The position numbers and the translations under genes are program-made. A stretch of DNA of 64,000 nt, taken from assembly GCF_004328075.1 (NCBI RefSeq), contig NZ_SJFN01000023.1, positions 1-64,000 of the forward strand, written 5' to 3'. Position 1 is the stretch's first letter; every line of letters begins with the position of its first letter. The DNA comes from Siculibacillus lacustris (lineage in GTDB: Bacteria; Pseudomonadota; Alphaproteobacteria; Rhizobiales; Ancalomicrobiaceae). Below are positions 8,965 through 18,002 of the stretch, piece by piece. The notes below the pieces were generated by a model. The model had not been told where the DNA came from. It did not search any database and was given only the letters and a program-made list of their open reading frames with translations.

Positions 8965-9585
8965 ATGATCGGCAAACTCAAGGGCGTCGTCGACGAATAC
9001 GGCGAGGACTTCGTGATTCTCGATGTCCACGGCGTCGGCTACGTCTGTTTCTGCTCGGCGCGGACGCTGCAAGACCTGCCGCGGCCGGGCGAAGCGGCGG
9101 TGCTGGCGATCGAGACCATCGTCCGCGAGGACATGATCCGCCTCTACGGTTTCGCCGATGCCGACGAGCGCGACGGCTTCCGTCTGTTGACCACCGTCCA
9201 GGGGGTCGGGGCCAAGGTGGCGTTGGCGATCCTGTCGGTGCTTCGGCCGATCGAGCTCGCCTCGGCGATCGCGCTGAAGGACGTCACAGCGCTCGCCCGC
9301 GCGGTCGGGGTCGGCAAGCGGCTGGCCGAACGCATCGTCCAGGAACTGAAGGACAAGGCGCCGGTGTTCGGCTCGGTCGATCCGGCGGTGGTGTCGCTCG
9401 CCGGCGGCATCGCCGACAAGACCGCGCCGAAGCCGATGGCCGACGCGGTCTCCGCCCTGGTCAATCTCGGCTATGCCCAGATCCAGGCCTCGGCGGCGGT
9501 GGCCGCGGCGGCGCGCAGCGCCGGCGAAGGGGCCACCACCGAGAAACTGATCCGCCTCGGCCTCAAGGAACTCACGTCGGGCTGA
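8965..9585 (+). CDS. ruvA: Holliday junction branch-migration protein RuvA
   Basis: RuvA is the tetrameric junction-binding subunit that loads RuvB onto DNA. The 206-residue protein starts MIGKLKGVV, has the OB-fold N-terminus, the two helix-hairpin-helix segments ([17 protein letters not shown] and [13 protein letters not shown]) and the C-terminal three-helix RuvB-binding domain ([16 protein letters not shown]). The start at 8965 follows GGGGAGGGGACGG closely; the open frame extends to 8866 inside ruvC. Unusually, ruvB is not next but 3.4 kb downstream. Confidence 0.96.
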   Translation: MIGKLKGVVDEYGEDFVILDVHGVGYVCFCSARTLQDLPRPGEAAVLAIETIVREDMIRLYGFADADERDGFRLLTTVQGVGAKVALAILSVLRPIELASAIALKDVTALARAVGVGKRLAERIVQELKDKAPVFGSVDPAVVSLAGGIADKTAPKPMADAVSALVNLGYAQIQASAAVAAAARSAGEGATTEKLIRLGLKELTSG

Positions 9586-9609
9586 CCGTGCATCGAGGCC
9601 GTCGCCCGC

Positions 9610-10443
9610 TCATTTGACCACGTCGACGTCGACGATGCGGCGCACCCGCTTGCGCTCGCCGTCGCGCTCGCCCTCGATCTCGATCGCGAAGGTGTCGGGT
9701 CCGAAATAGCCTGGCGCCGGGCGATACCGCACATAGAGGATGTCGGGCGGCTGGATCCGCGTCTCGCCGTGCGACGGCGGCATCGCCACCCGGATGGTGC
9801 GATTCTCGAAGGACTTGCCGAGGGTGCGGCTGCCGCAGCTGGCGCCGCCGGAGACGCGCATCGCATAATGCTTGCTCTCCTCGTCGAAATGGATCGCGCA
9901 GCCGGCCTCGAGCGTCGCGGGCTCGTCGGCGGCGTCGGTGATCAGCCGGCAGTTGACGCCGGTCGCCCGAATGTCGCTCGAGGTGGTGGGGCCGTTCGGT
10001 CCCGCCAGGGTGACGGTCGCGTGTCCGGGTTTCAGGCCATAGGTCACCGAGGCCTCGCAGGCGTCCGCGCCGAACCGGATCGTGCGTTCGAGGGTGAAGT
10101 CGGGAAAGTCGGAGCGGATGACCACGACGTCCTTGGACGGCATCCGGTAGGTGGCGCGATAGCCGCCGGCGTCGACGACCTCGCCATCGCGGCGATAGAC
10201 GGTCGCCACCTTGTCCTTGGCACTGCCGAGCACCGCTTCGATCTTCATCCGCCGGTCGTCGGTGACGGTGAGCCGCAGCGCGGTGTTCTCGCTGCGGACG
10301 CGGCGGCCGTCGGGCAAGGGTGGGGCGATCTGTTCGTAGACGATGCGGTAGCGCACGATCATCTGCCGCTCGGCCGCGGCCGCGCCATCGGCGACGAGCA
10401 GAAAGACCCCGATCGCCGTCGCGGCGCACCGCACGATCGTCAT
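9610..10443 (-). CDS. Secreted protein of unknown function
   Basis: I do not recognise this 277-residue protein. A signal peptide is clear at residues 1-24 (hydrophobic core GVFLLVADGAAAA), so it is probably periplasmic. The mature part is beta-rich with five cysteines. Near the C-terminus is an RYRPAPGYFGPDTFAIEI segment that resembles the Y-x-P-x-x-G-Y-x-G-x-D-x-F strand of bacterial Ig-like (cadherin/tandem-95) domains, suggesting a beta-sandwich. It lies in the block interrupting ruvA and ruvB and is convergent with ruvA. Confidence 0.75.
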   Translation of the reverse strand: MTIVRCAATAIGVFLLVADGAAAAERQMIVRYRIVYEQIAPPLPDGRRVRSENTALRLTVTDDRRMKIEAVLGSAKDKVATVYRRDGEVVDAGGYRATYRMPSKDVVVIRSDFPDFTLERTIRFGADACEASVTYGLKPGHATVTLAGPNGPTTSSDIRATGVNCRLITDAADEPATLEAGCAIHFDEESKHYAMRVSGGASCGSRTLGKSFENRTIRVAMPPSHGETRIQPPDILYVRYRPAPGYFGPDTFAIEIEGERDGERKRVRRIVDVDVVK

Positions 10444-10560
10444 GGCAACCCTCCGCCGCCCGCTGGCCCGTGTGCGGCGATCATCACCGATCGCGACGCC
10501 GGCCGCAACCGCGTCGCCGCCCGCCGGCGGTTTCCCCGAGCGGGCGGCGTCGGCGCACGC

Positions 10561-10929
10561 TCAGGCGGCCGGGGTGTAGACCCGCAGGCGGTGGCCGTCG
10601 GGGTCGAGCGCCACGAAGGTGCGGCCGAAGTCCATGTCGCAAGGGCTCTGGAGGATCGGCAGACCGCGCGCCACCCAATCGGCATGGGTGGCGTCGACCG
10701 CCGCCGGATCGGCGACCCCGAACACCACCTCGCCGCCGCCACCGGCCGCCGCCGCGGCCGGTTCGACGGTGTGGCGCGACCACAATCCGAGCATCAGGCC
10801 GGGGCGCAGCGGCAGCATGGCGAAGGTATCGGAGAGCTCGACCGGCTCGCGGCCGAGGAGGCCGGACCAGAAGGTGGCCGCGGCGCGGGGGGCATCGACA
10901 TAGAGGATGAGCATGGAAGCATCGGGCAT
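10561..10929 (-). CDS. VOC (glyoxalase/bleomycin-resistance) family protein
   Basis: This is a 122-residue single vicinal-oxygen-chelate module: beta-alpha-beta-beta-beta repeats beginning MLILYVDAPRAAATFWSGLLG and ending GRTFVALDPDGHRLRVYTP. The family includes metal-dependent lyases, dioxygenases and ligand-sequestering proteins. The substrate is unknown. It is preceded 46 bp upstream on the same strand by a WYL regulator; such YafY-type/VOC pairs are common, so the regulator probably controls this gene. Confidence 0.87.
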   Translation of the reverse strand: MPDASMLILYVDAPRAAATFWSGLLGREPVELSDTFAMLPLRPGLMLGLWSRHTVEPAAAAAGGGGEVVFGVADPAAVDATHADWVARGLPILQSPCDMDFGRTFVALDPDGHRLRVYTPAA

Positions 10930-10975
10930 GGGCGGTCTCCGTTGGGGTCGGAGGCCATCTTCGCCGAGGCCCGCG

Positions 10976-11683
10976 TCAGTTTTCGTCAGCAGCGCCGGGT
11001 CCGGTGATGCCTTCGGCGCGGCGCCAGTCGCGCATCAGGGTGCGGCGTCGGCGCGGGTAGCGTTCGCCGGTCGGGGTCGCGGCGATCATCCGATCGAGGC
11101 GGAAATGGCGGAAGGCGGCGCGGGTCTCGCACCAGGCGACCAGGATGCGGACCCGTTCGAAGAAGGCCAGCGCCATCGGCCAGACGATGCGCCGGCTCTC
11201 GCGGCCGGCGGCGTCGCGGTAGGTCAGCGCCAGGCGGGTCTCGGCGCGGATCGCGTCGCGCAGGACCTGCGGATCGACGGTCTCGGCGGCGCGGCCCTTG
11301 CCCGGGCCGACCAGCAGCGCGTCGGCGTCGCGCGGATCGCCGCGGCCGTCCGGCAGCACCGCGGCGATGCGGGCGAGCGCGTCGCGGGCGGCGGCGGCGA
11401 GGCGGGGATCGCCGTGCTCGGCGACGAAGCGCGCGCCGAGGGCCAGCGCCTCGAGTTCCTCGTCGCCGAACATCAGCGGCGGCAGGGTGAAGCCGGGGCG
11501 CAGCACGTAGCCGAGCCCGGCCTCGCCGTCGATCGGCGCACCCTGGCCGCGCAAGGTGGCGACGTCGCGATAGAGGCTGCGCGGCGATATGCCGAGCTCG
11601 GCGGCGAGCGCCGCGGCGGTCACCGGCCGGCGATGGCGGCGCAGGATCTGGACGAGATCGAGGAGGCGGGCGCTGCGGGACAT
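10976..11683 (-). CDS. YafY-family HTH/WYL transcriptional regulator
   Basis: The 235-residue protein has an N-terminal HTH of the deoR/HTH_11 type (RLLDLVQILRRHRRPVTA, ELGISPRSLYRDVATLR) and a central to C-terminal WYL domain (residues about 135-215, LALTYRDAAGRESRRIVWP). WYL domains bind nucleic acids or small ligands. It is the first gene of a minus-strand pair with the VOC protein, and is divergent from the acyltransferase gene. The ligand is unknown. Confidence 0.88.
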   Translation of the reverse strand: MSRSARLLDLVQILRRHRRPVTAAALAAELGISPRSLYRDVATLRGQGAPIDGEAGLGYVLRPGFTLPPLMFGDEELEALALGARFVAEHGDPRLAAAARDALARIAAVLPDGRGDPRDADALLVGPGKGRAAETVDPQVLRDAIRAETRLALTYRDAAGRESRRIVWPMALAFFERVRILVAWCETRAAFRHFRLDRMIAATPTGERYPRRRRTLMRDWRRAEGITGPGAADEN

Positions 11684-11830
11684 GGGCGGATCGCGGTCGT
11701 CGGCTCCGACACCAGCGGGCGCCGGGTCCGTTAAGTCGATCTTGCGAATTGTCGCTCAATCTGCGGTCGATCGAAAGGGCCGGATCGCCGGGGCGACCGA
11801 GCGGCGCGTCGCAAGGGGAGAGTTCGCCGC

Positions 11831-12928
11831 ATGTCCTCGCGACCGCTCTACCGGCCCGAATTGGACGTCTTGCGCTTCTTCGCCTTCTTCTTCGTGTTTC
11901 TCCATCATGTCCTGCCGCGCGAGCCGCGAGATCTCGCGGCCATCGCCCCGGCGTGGCGCGCCTCGGTCGCCTCGGTGACCAATGCCTTCGGTTTCGGCAT
12001 GACGCTGTTCTTCCTCCTCTCGGCCTTCCTGATCACCCGGCTGCTGCTCGCCGAGCAGGAGCGCACCGGCGGCTTGCGCATCGGCGACTTCTACGCCCGG
12101 CGGGTCCTGCGGATCTGGCCGCTCTACGTGGTCGGGCTCGGCATCGGCCTGGCGCTGGTCGACCCGTCGGACGGTGCCGATCAGATGCAGATGTTCGCGT
12201 GGTTCGCGGGGTTCGCCGGCAACTGGTTCTTTCTCGATCACGGTTGGAACGGCAATCCGATGGCGCCGTTGTGGAGCATCTCGGTCGAGGAGCAGTTCTA
12301 TCTGGTGTTGCCGGTGGTGCTCACGATGGTCGGTCGCGACCGGGCGGTCGGGCTCGGCGTCGGGGCGATGGTCCTGTCGGCGGCGAGCCTGTGGCATCAG
12401 GGCGACCGGCATCTGGCGATCGACACGGCGATCTGGGTGAACACCGCGACCCATGGCCTCGCCTTCGGGGCGGGCATCGTGCTCGCGTCGGTGTCGTTCG
12501 GGCGCCGCTTCGTGGCGGGGGCGGGGCTGCGGGTCGGCCTCGCTCTGACGGGCCTCGCCGCGCTGTTCGTCGCCGCGCACGTCTTCGAGGGCAAACGCAT
12601 GGCGGAGGCCACCTCGGGGGCGAGCGTGGTGCTCGGCCATGCCACGGCGGTGCTCGGCTGCGTCGCCCTGGTGGCGGCGGTGCTCGACACGCCGCGGGCG
12701 CTGCCGCGCCCGCTGGTGATCCTCGGCCGGATCTCGTTCGGGCTCTACGTGTTCCACCTCCTCGCCATTCGCGTGGCCGGCCACATGGCGCCGCCGGGAT
12801 CGGTGGCCGCGGCGATCCTCGCGCTCGCCCTGACGATCGCCGTCGCCGCGGTGTCCTATTGGGGTTTCGAACGGTGGTTCCTGCGCCTGCGCGAGGCCTT
12901 CGTGCGCGTCGAAGGGCGGCCGATCTGA
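11831..12928 (+). CDS. Acyltransferase 3 (OafA-type) membrane protein
   Basis: This 365-residue integral membrane protein has about ten TM helices. It belongs to the acyltransferase-3 family, which moves acetyl or other acyl groups onto surface glycans and lipids. Characteristic pieces are YRPELDVLRFFAFFFVFLHH with the conserved His pair, R-x-x-R-I-W-P (RRVLRIWPLYVV) and the SISVEEQFYL loop. The acceptor cannot be predicted. It sits alone on the plus strand between the WYL regulator and ruvB. Confidence 0.88.
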   Translation: MSSRPLYRPELDVLRFFAFFFVFLHHVLPREPRDLAAIAPAWRASVASVTNAFGFGMTLFFLLSAFLITRLLLAEQERTGGLRIGDFYARRVLRIWPLYVVGLGIGLALVDPSDGADQMQMFAWFAGFAGNWFFLDHGWNGNPMAPLWSISVEEQFYLVLPVVLTMVGRDRAVGLGVGAMVLSAASLWHQGDRHLAIDTAIWVNTATHGLAFGAGIVLASVSFGRRFVAGAGLRVGLALTGLAALFVAAHVFEGKRMAEATSGASVVLGHATAVLGCVALVAAVLDTPRALPRPLVILGRISFGLYVFHLLAIRVAGHMAPPGSVAAAILALALTIAVAAVSYWGFERWFLRLREAFVRVEGRPI

Positions 12929-13004
12929 GGTCGCTCGCTTCTTCGGCGGCGCGGCGGCGTGTTAGAAGCGGCTCCGAACCCCGCTGCGACGGACACGCGA
13001 TTCG

Positions 13005-14045
13005 ATGGCCACACCCAAACGCCTGATCTCCGGAGAGAAACGCGACGAGGACTTCGATGCCTCGCTGCGGCCGCAGACGCTCGGCGACTTCGTCGGCCAA
13101 GTGGCGGCGCGCGACAACCTCGCGGTGTTCATCGAGGCCGCCAAGACCCGGCGCGAGGCGCTCGACCACGTGCTGTTCGTCGGGCCCCCGGGGCTCGGCA
13201 AGACCACGCTCGCCCAGATCGTGTCGCGCGAACTCGGGGTCAATTTCCGCTCGACCTCCGGGCCGGTGATCGCCAAGGCCGGCGATCTCGCGGCGCTGCT
13301 GACCAATCTCGAGGACCGCGACGTCCTGTTCATCGACGAGATCCATCGGCTGGCGCCGGCGGTCGAGGAGATCCTCTATCCGGCGATGGAGGACTACCAG
13401 CTCGATCTGATCATCGGCGAAGGTCCGGCGGCGCGCTCGGTCAAGATCGATCTCGCCCGCTTCACGCTGGTCGCCGCGACCACCCGGTTGGGGCTCCTGA
13501 CCACGCCGCTGCGCGACCGTTTCGGCATCCCGATCCGGCTCAACTTCTACACCGTCGGCGAGCTCGAATTCATCGTCAAGCGCGGCGCTCGGCTGATGGG
13601 TCTGGCGATCACCGAGGAGGGCGCCAACGAGATCGCCCGCCGGTCGCGGGGGACGCCGCGCATCGCCGGGCGGCTCCTGCGCCGGGTGCGCGACTTCGCC
13701 GCGGTGGCCGGGGACGAGGCGATCGACCGCGGCATCGCCGACCGCGCGCTGCTGCGCCTCGAGGTCGACCGGGCCGGCCTCGACCAGCTCGATCGGCGCT
13801 ATCTCGAGGTGATCGCGGTGTCGTTCTCGGGCGGCCCGGTCGGCATCGAGACCATCGCCGCGGCGCTGTCGGAACCGCGCGACGCGATCGAGGAGATCGT
13901 CGAGCCCTATCTGATCCAGCAGGGCCTGGTGCAGCGCACGCCGCGCGGCCGGATGATGACCCAGGCCGCCTTCCGCCACCTCGGCCTGACCCCGCCGCCG
14001 AGCCGGCCGGAACAGCTCGGCCTGGGGCTCGACGAGGAGGAGTGA
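13005..14045 (+). CDS. ruvB: Holliday junction helicase RuvB
   Basis: RuvB is the AAA+ motor that drives branch migration with RuvA. In 346 residues the features are Walker A GPPGLGKT (60-67), Walker B FIDEIH (around 109-114), sensor-1 AATTRLG, the arginine-finger region [12 protein letters not shown], and the C-terminal winged helix ending [18 protein letters not shown]. The ruvC-ruvA pair is 3.4 kb upstream on the same strand, separated by four unrelated genes, so ruvB probably needs its own promoter. Palindromic repeats begin about 60 bp after its stop. Confidence 0.96.
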   Translation: MATPKRLISGEKRDEDFDASLRPQTLGDFVGQVAARDNLAVFIEAAKTRREALDHVLFVGPPGLGKTTLAQIVSRELGVNFRSTSGPVIAKAGDLAALLTNLEDRDVLFIDEIHRLAPAVEEILYPAMEDYQLDLIIGEGPAARSVKIDLARFTLVAATTRLGLLTTPLRDRFGIPIRLNFYTVGELEFIVKRGARLMGLAITEEGANEIARRSRGTPRIAGRLLRRVRDFAAVAGDEAIDRGIADRALLRLEVDRAGLDQLDRRYLEVIAVSFSGGPVGIETIAAALSEPRDAIEEIVEPYLIQQGLVQRTPRGRMMTQAAFRHLGLTPPPSRPEQLGLGLDEEE

Positions 14046-14106
14046 CGCTCCGGAGGACACATCGGCGGCGCTCGCAGGCGTCGAAGTCGGAGCGTGGGAG
14101 GACCAA

Positions 14107-14214
14107 GATGGATCCCCTTCCCCTCGCTGCGCTCGGCCGGGGATGACGGGAGGGGGCGACGGTCGGCGTTTTTCCGTCATCCCCGGCGAGCCGAAGGCGA
14201 GGGAAGGGGATCCA
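14107..14214. repeat. Palindromic repeat pair upstream of the GIY-YIG gene
   Basis: Two roughly 42-bp elements face each other. 14107-14149 runs TGGATCCCCTTCCC...GGGGATGACGG and 14174-14214 is its inverted counterpart (CCGTCATCCCC...GGGGATCCA). Each also has an internal complementary arm (CTCGCTGCGCTCGG or CGAGCCGAAGGCGAG), so each can fold alone and the pair can fold together. They look like members of a dispersed extragenic palindrome family. Confidence 0.8.
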
Positions 14215-14228
14215 TCGGGGAGAGCCCC

Positions 14229-14516
14229 ATGTATTTCGTCTACATTCTCGCAAGCCGTCGCAACGGAACTCTCTATATCGGCGTCACCAACGATCTCGTC
14301 CGACGGATCGGTGAACATTGCAGCGGCGCTGTGCCGGGATTTACCCGCCGCTACGGAGTCACGCGGTTGGTGTACTTCGAGATCTACGACCGCATCGACG
14401 AGGCGATCACTCGGGAAAAGCAATTGAAGGGTTGGAACCGAACCTGGAAGATTCGCCTGATCGAAGCCTCCAATCCGGAGTGGCGCGACGTCGGCGGCGA
14501 CATTCCCTGGTCGTGA
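14229..14516 (+). CDS. Small GIY-YIG nuclease-family protein
   Basis: This 95-residue protein is one stand-alone GIY-YIG domain. The motif pair is VYI (residues 4-6) and YIG (16-18), followed by the conserved RRIGEH arginine/histidine and the REKQLKGW metal-site Glu. It is the UPF0213/YhbQ-like type, abundant and often multicopy in alphaproteobacteria. Such proteins are presumed DNA endonucleases, but their targets are not established. The frame is open from 14094 within a repeat; ATG 14229 gives the normal N-terminus. It is enclosed on both sides by extragenic palindromes. Confidence 0.88.
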   Translation: MYFVYILASRRNGTLYIGVTNDLVRRIGEHCSGAVPGFTRRYGVTRLVYFEIYDRIDEAITREKQLKGWNRTWKIRLIEASNPEWRDVGGDIPWS

Positions 14517-14550
14517 GGGGCGGTGCGGATCGTCGCCTGCATGCGAAAGA

Positions 14551-14747
14551 TGGATCCCCTTCCCCTCGCTGCGCTCGGCCAGGGATGACGGAGGAGGCGT
14601 GGGGAGAATTCTCCCCGTCATCCCCGGCGAGCCCGAAGGGCGAGGGAAGGGGATCCAGAGGCCACACGGGAAACCGCCGAGAGTTCTCCGCTACCCCCTG
14701 GATCCCTTCCCCTCCGCCGGCAGGCCGGCTCCGGCCGGGGATGACGG
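14551..14747. repeat. Three palindromic repeats downstream of the GIY-YIG gene
   Basis: Elements at 14551-14591 (plus orientation), 14615-14657 (inverted) and 14698-14747 (plus, a longer variant whose internal arm is CGCCGGCAGGCCGGCTCCGG) share TGGATCCC(C)TTCCC and GGGATGACGG ends with the pair at 14107-14214. Together there are five copies within 640 bp around one small gene. This fills most of the 322-bp gap between the nuclease gene and ybgC; nothing else is seen there. Confidence 0.8.
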
Positions 14748-14839
14748 CCGAGGGGTGGGCGGGCTCATGTGCGTCTCCCTCGCCCCTCTGCTGCACCGCA
14801 GCACTTGACCCCGCGGCCGGCTGCGGGCATTGACGAGGA

Positions 14840-15271
14840 ATGACCGCGACACTGCCCGTCTCCGATCGACCGGATCACCGCCTCGCCGTCCGCGTCTATT
14901 ACGAGGACACGGATGCCGGCGGCATCGTCTATCACGCCTCCCACGTCCGCTTCTTCGAGCGCGGCCGCACCGAATATCTGCGGGCGCTCGGCATCAGCCA
15001 GTCGGCGATGAAGGCCTCGGAGCACCCGTTGCTGTTCGCGGTGCGGCGGCTGGAGATCGACTATCTCAAGACCGCCGGCCTCGACGACCTGCTCGAAGTG
15101 GCGACCACCACGCGCGAGGTCGGGGGGGCGCGGATGATCCTCGATCAGGTGTTGCGGCGGGGTGACGAGGTGATCGCCACGGCGGTGGTCACGGTGGTGG
15201 CGGTCGGTCCCGACGGGCGGCCGCATCGGGTGCCGGCCGATCTCCGACACCGCTTCGGCCACCCGGAATGA
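14840..15271 (+). CDS. ybgC: Tol-Pal associated acyl-CoA thioesterase YbgC
   Basis: This is a 143-residue hot-dog-fold thioesterase. The motif YYEDTDAGGIVYH carries the catalytic Asp (D25, equivalent to Asp18 of E. coli YbgC). YbgC hydrolyses short-chain acyl-CoA or acyl-ACP and sits first in the tol-pal cluster in most proteobacteria; its link to envelope function is not settled. It is 285 bp upstream of tolQ, with a CtrA-like box between. Confidence 0.93.
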   Translation: MTATLPVSDRPDHRLAVRVYYEDTDAGGIVYHASHVRFFERGRTEYLRALGISQSAMKASEHPLLFAVRRLEIDYLKTAGLDDLLEVATTTREVGGARMILDQVLRRGDEVIATAVVTVVAVGPDGRPHRVPADLRHRFGHPE

Positions 15272-15298
15272 CGGGACGTCCGCCGAAAGTGGGACGAC

Positions 15299-15321
15299 GT
15301 AACCATTCTTTAACCTTGACA
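15299..15321 (+). promoter_or_regulatory. Candidate CtrA box and -35 upstream of tolQ
   Basis: GTAA (15299-15302), seven bases, TTAA (15310-15313) is one mismatch from the CtrA consensus TTAA-N7-TTAA and overlaps a TTAACC half-site. A perfect -35 hexamer TTGACA follows at 15316-15321, but no good -10 stands at the right distance. It lies about 245 bp before tolQ in the only sizeable gap of the cluster. CtrA control of tol-pal is reported in related Brucella; here it is inference from sequence. Confidence 0.5.
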
Positions 15322-15556
15322 ATGGCTTGCTGAACCGGCGCGGGCTCCGGCGGAGCCCTCGTTTGGTCATATTCCACGGGCAGAAGATCTTCACGGATCC
15401 GATGCCGGAGAGCCAGGGAACCGCCCGGCGCGATCGGGGTCGGCACGGGCGCCTGCCGAGGTCGCCGACCGGAACTCCCCACCCTCGACCCTGACCCGCC
15501 GCTCGCGGCGATCGGAACCCGCCCAGGTCGATCCTCGGCCGTAAGGAACGCTGCTC

Positions 15557-16273
15557 ATGAATCCCGAAGTCGCCCAGGCCGCCCTGGCCGCACCCCATGT
15601 CGACATGACGCTGCTCTCGATGTTCTGGAGCGCGCACATCGTCGTCAAGCTGGTGATGCTCGGCCTGTTCTCCGCCTCGGTGTGGTGCTGGGCGATCATC
15701 GTCGACAAGCTCTTCCTGTTCATGAAGACGCGTCGGCAGATGGACAATTTCGAGCAGGTGTTCTGGTCGGGCCAGAGCCTCGAGGACCTCTACCGGACGC
15801 TCGCCTCGCGCGCCAACCACGGCATGCCGGCGCTGTTCGTCGCGGCGATGCGGGAATGGAAGCGCAGCCACGAGGGCGGACGCCCGGCGATCGGGAGCCT
15901 GCAGCAGCGCATCGACAAGGTGATGGACGTGACCATCGGCCGGGAGGTCGATCGCTTCCAGTCGAACCTGCTGGTGCTGGCGACGATCGGCTCGTCGAGC
16001 CCGTTCATCGGCCTGTTCGGCACGGTGTGGGGCATCATGACCGCCTTCCAGGGCATCGCCGCCTCGAAGAACACCTCGCTGGCGGTGGTCGCGCCGGGCA
16101 TCGCCGAGGCGCTGCTGGCCACCGCGATCGGTCTGGTCGCGGCGATCCCCGCGGTCATCGCCTACAACAAGCTGTCGTCGGACGCGGGCGCGCTCGGCGG
16201 CCGGCTCGAGACCTTCGCCGACGAATTCTCCGCCATCCTGTCGCGTCAGATCGACGAGCGGCAGGCGGCCTGA
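15557..16273 (+). CDS. tolQ: Tol-Pal system proton channel subunit TolQ
   Basis: TolQ is the inner-membrane MotA/ExbB-type subunit which, with TolR, uses the proton gradient to energise TolA, keeping the outer membrane attached during constriction. The 238 residues show three TM segments: around residues 28-50 (LVMLGLFSASVWCWAIIV), around 140-165 (LVLATIGSSSPFIGLFGTVW) and around 178-200 (GIAEALLATAIGLVAAIPAV). Family-typical polar and Pro residues are kept. tolR follows 16 bp later. Confidence 0.96.
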   Translation: MNPEVAQAALAAPHVDMTLLSMFWSAHIVVKLVMLGLFSASVWCWAIIVDKLFLFMKTRRQMDNFEQVFWSGQSLEDLYRTLASRANHGMPALFVAAMREWKRSHEGGRPAIGSLQQRIDKVMDVTIGREVDRFQSNLLVLATIGSSSPFIGLFGTVWGIMTAFQGIAASKNTSLAVVAPGIAEALLATAIGLVAAIPAVIAYNKLSSDAGALGGRLETFADEFSAILSRQIDERQAA

Positions 16274-16289
16274 GCGGGGAGCAGAGACC

Positions 16290-16739
16290 ATGGCGATGGC
16301 GGCGGTCAGCAACGGCGGGCGAGGCGGGCGACGCGGTCGGCGGCGCGGCAAGGCCGGCGTGATGAGCGAAATGAACATGACGCCGTTCATCGACGTCGTG
16401 TTGGTGCTCTTGATCATCTTCATGGTCGCGGCGCCGATGATGACGGTCGGCGTGCCGATCGAGATGCCGGAGAGCCGCGCCAAGCCGCTCGAAGGCCAGG
16501 TCAAGCCGATCGCCGTGTCGATCGACGCCCAGGGCCGGATCTTCATTCAGGATGCCGAGGTCAAGGCCGACGATCTGATTCCGAAGCTGCAGGCGATCGC
16601 CAAGAACGGCGTCGACGAGCGCATCCAGGTGCGCGGCGACAAGGCGACCGACTACGGGACCGTCAACAAGGTGCTCGGCATGCTCAGCGGCGCCGGCTTC
16701 ACCAAGATCGGCCTGATGTCGCTGTCGGGGGCGAGGTGA
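16290..16739 (+). CDS. tolR: Tol-Pal system protein TolR
   Basis: TolR is the ExbD-type partner of TolQ: 149 residues with a short cytoplasmic, Gly/Arg-rich N-terminus, one TM helix and a periplasmic domain. The membrane segment begins MTPFIDVVLVLLIIF, containing the conserved protonatable Asp (FIDV). It lies between tolQ and tolA in the order expected, with a 4-bp gap to the tolA GTG start. Confidence 0.95.
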   Translation: MAMAAVSNGGRGGRRGRRRGKAGVMSEMNMTPFIDVVLVLLIIFMVAAPMMTVGVPIEMPESRAKPLEGQVKPIAVSIDAQGRIFIQDAEVKADDLIPKLQAIAKNGVDERIQVRGDKATDYGTVNKVLGMLSGAGFTKIGLMSLSGAR

Positions 16740-16743
16740 CGAC

Positions 16744-17943
16744 GTGATTCGTCCGGGTCTGCCCACATCGGCCGTGCTGCACGTCGCGCTGTTCGCGTGG
16801 ATCCTGTTCGCCTTCCCGCAGCCCAAGCCGCTCGAGGATGCGGTGGTGGTCGATGCCATGCCGATCGAGTTCGTCCCCGTCGCGGCGACGAGCCAGATCA
16901 GGCTCGGCCAGAAGACCGCCAAACCCAAGGACGAGATCGCCCCCAAGGACGTCAAACAGGCGCCGAAGGAGACCGACGGCACCCGCGCCGGCACCGACGC
17001 GCGCGAGGAGCCGCCGCCGCCGATGCCTGAGGCGAAGCCGACGCCGCCGGTGCCCGAGGCCAAGCCGACGCCGCCGCAGAAGGTCGCGGAACTGCCGAAG
17101 CCGCCGGAGCCGAAGCCGGAACCGCCCAAGCCCGAGCCGCCGAAGCCCGAGCCGGTCAAGGCGCCCGAGCCCAAACCGCTGCCCAAGCCCGAACCGATCA
17201 AGGCGCCGGAGCCCAAGCCCGACCTGCCCAAGGAGGCGGAGAAGGCCAAGGACGTCGGCGAAGGCAAGCCGCCGGTGGTCAAGGATCCGCCCAAGGACAC
17301 CCAGGCGCTCGACAAACTGCTCGACGATCAGAAGAAGGCCGACGAGAAGAAGGCGGCCGACGCCAAGGCCGCGGCCGACGCCAAGGCGGCGAAGGCTGCG
17401 GCCGACAAGGCCGCGGCGGACAAGGCGGCCAAGGTCGCGGCGGCGAAGGCGGCCGCCGACAAGGCCGCGGCCGAGGCCAAGGCGGCGGCGGACCGGGCGG
17501 CGGCGCAGACCGCCTCGACCGCCAACGCCAAGCCCTTCGCCGGCCAGATCTCCGACGTGCTCAACAAGAATGCCACCGGCTCCTCGGCCGGGGCGCAGGC
17601 CAAGGTCGCGAGCCTCGGCTCGCCGACCGGCAAGCTCAACGTCACCCATATGACGCAGTCGGAGACCGACGCGCTGATCGGCCAGATCAAGCGCTGCTGG
17701 AATCCGCCGATCGGGGCGGCGGAAGCGGCGATCAAGGTGACGCTGCGCTTCTCGCTCAACCAGGACGGCACGCTCAACGGCTCGCCGGAACCGATCCAGA
17801 CGCCGCAGCATCCGCTCGGCGTCGGGCTCGCCCGCTCGGCGCAGCGCGCGCTCATTCAATGTGGTCCCTACCGGATGCCGGCCGACAAGTTCGCCGCCTG
17901 GCAGTCGGTGGAAGCGACCTTCGATCCCAAGGACATCTTCTGA
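16744..17943 (+). CDS. tolA: Tol-Pal system protein TolA
   Basis: TolA spans the periplasm from the inner membrane to Pal and TolB. The GTG start at 16744 gives 399 residues: a TM helix ([16 protein letters not shown]), a Pro/Lys/Glu-rich stretch built of PKPEP-like repeats (about residues 90-165), an Ala/Lys helical stretch with AADKAA-type repeats (about 195-255), and a globular C-terminal domain (from about 290, [15 protein letters not shown]). This three-part layout is standard. The low-complexity middle makes it a poor target for similarity search. Confidence 0.93.
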   Translation: MIRPGLPTSAVLHVALFAWILFAFPQPKPLEDAVVVDAMPIEFVPVAATSQIRLGQKTAKPKDEIAPKDVKQAPKETDGTRAGTDAREEPPPPMPEAKPTPPVPEAKPTPPQKVAELPKPPEPKPEPPKPEPPKPEPVKAPEPKPLPKPEPIKAPEPKPDLPKEAEKAKDVGEGKPPVVKDPPKDTQALDKLLDDQKKADEKKAADAKAAADAKAAKAAADKAAADKAAKVAAAKAAADKAAAEAKAAADRAAAQTASTANAKPFAGQISDVLNKNATGSSAGAQAKVASLGSPTGKLNVTHMTQSETDALIGQIKRCWNPPIGAAEAAIKVTLRFSLNQDGTLNGSPEPIQTPQHPLGVGLARSAQRALIQCGPYRMPADKFAAWQSVEATFDPKDIF

Positions 17944-18002
17944 TGCACGGCGTTCACACGGACGTGGTCGACTCCCGGGCATCGGCGACGACGAGGACAG
18001 AC

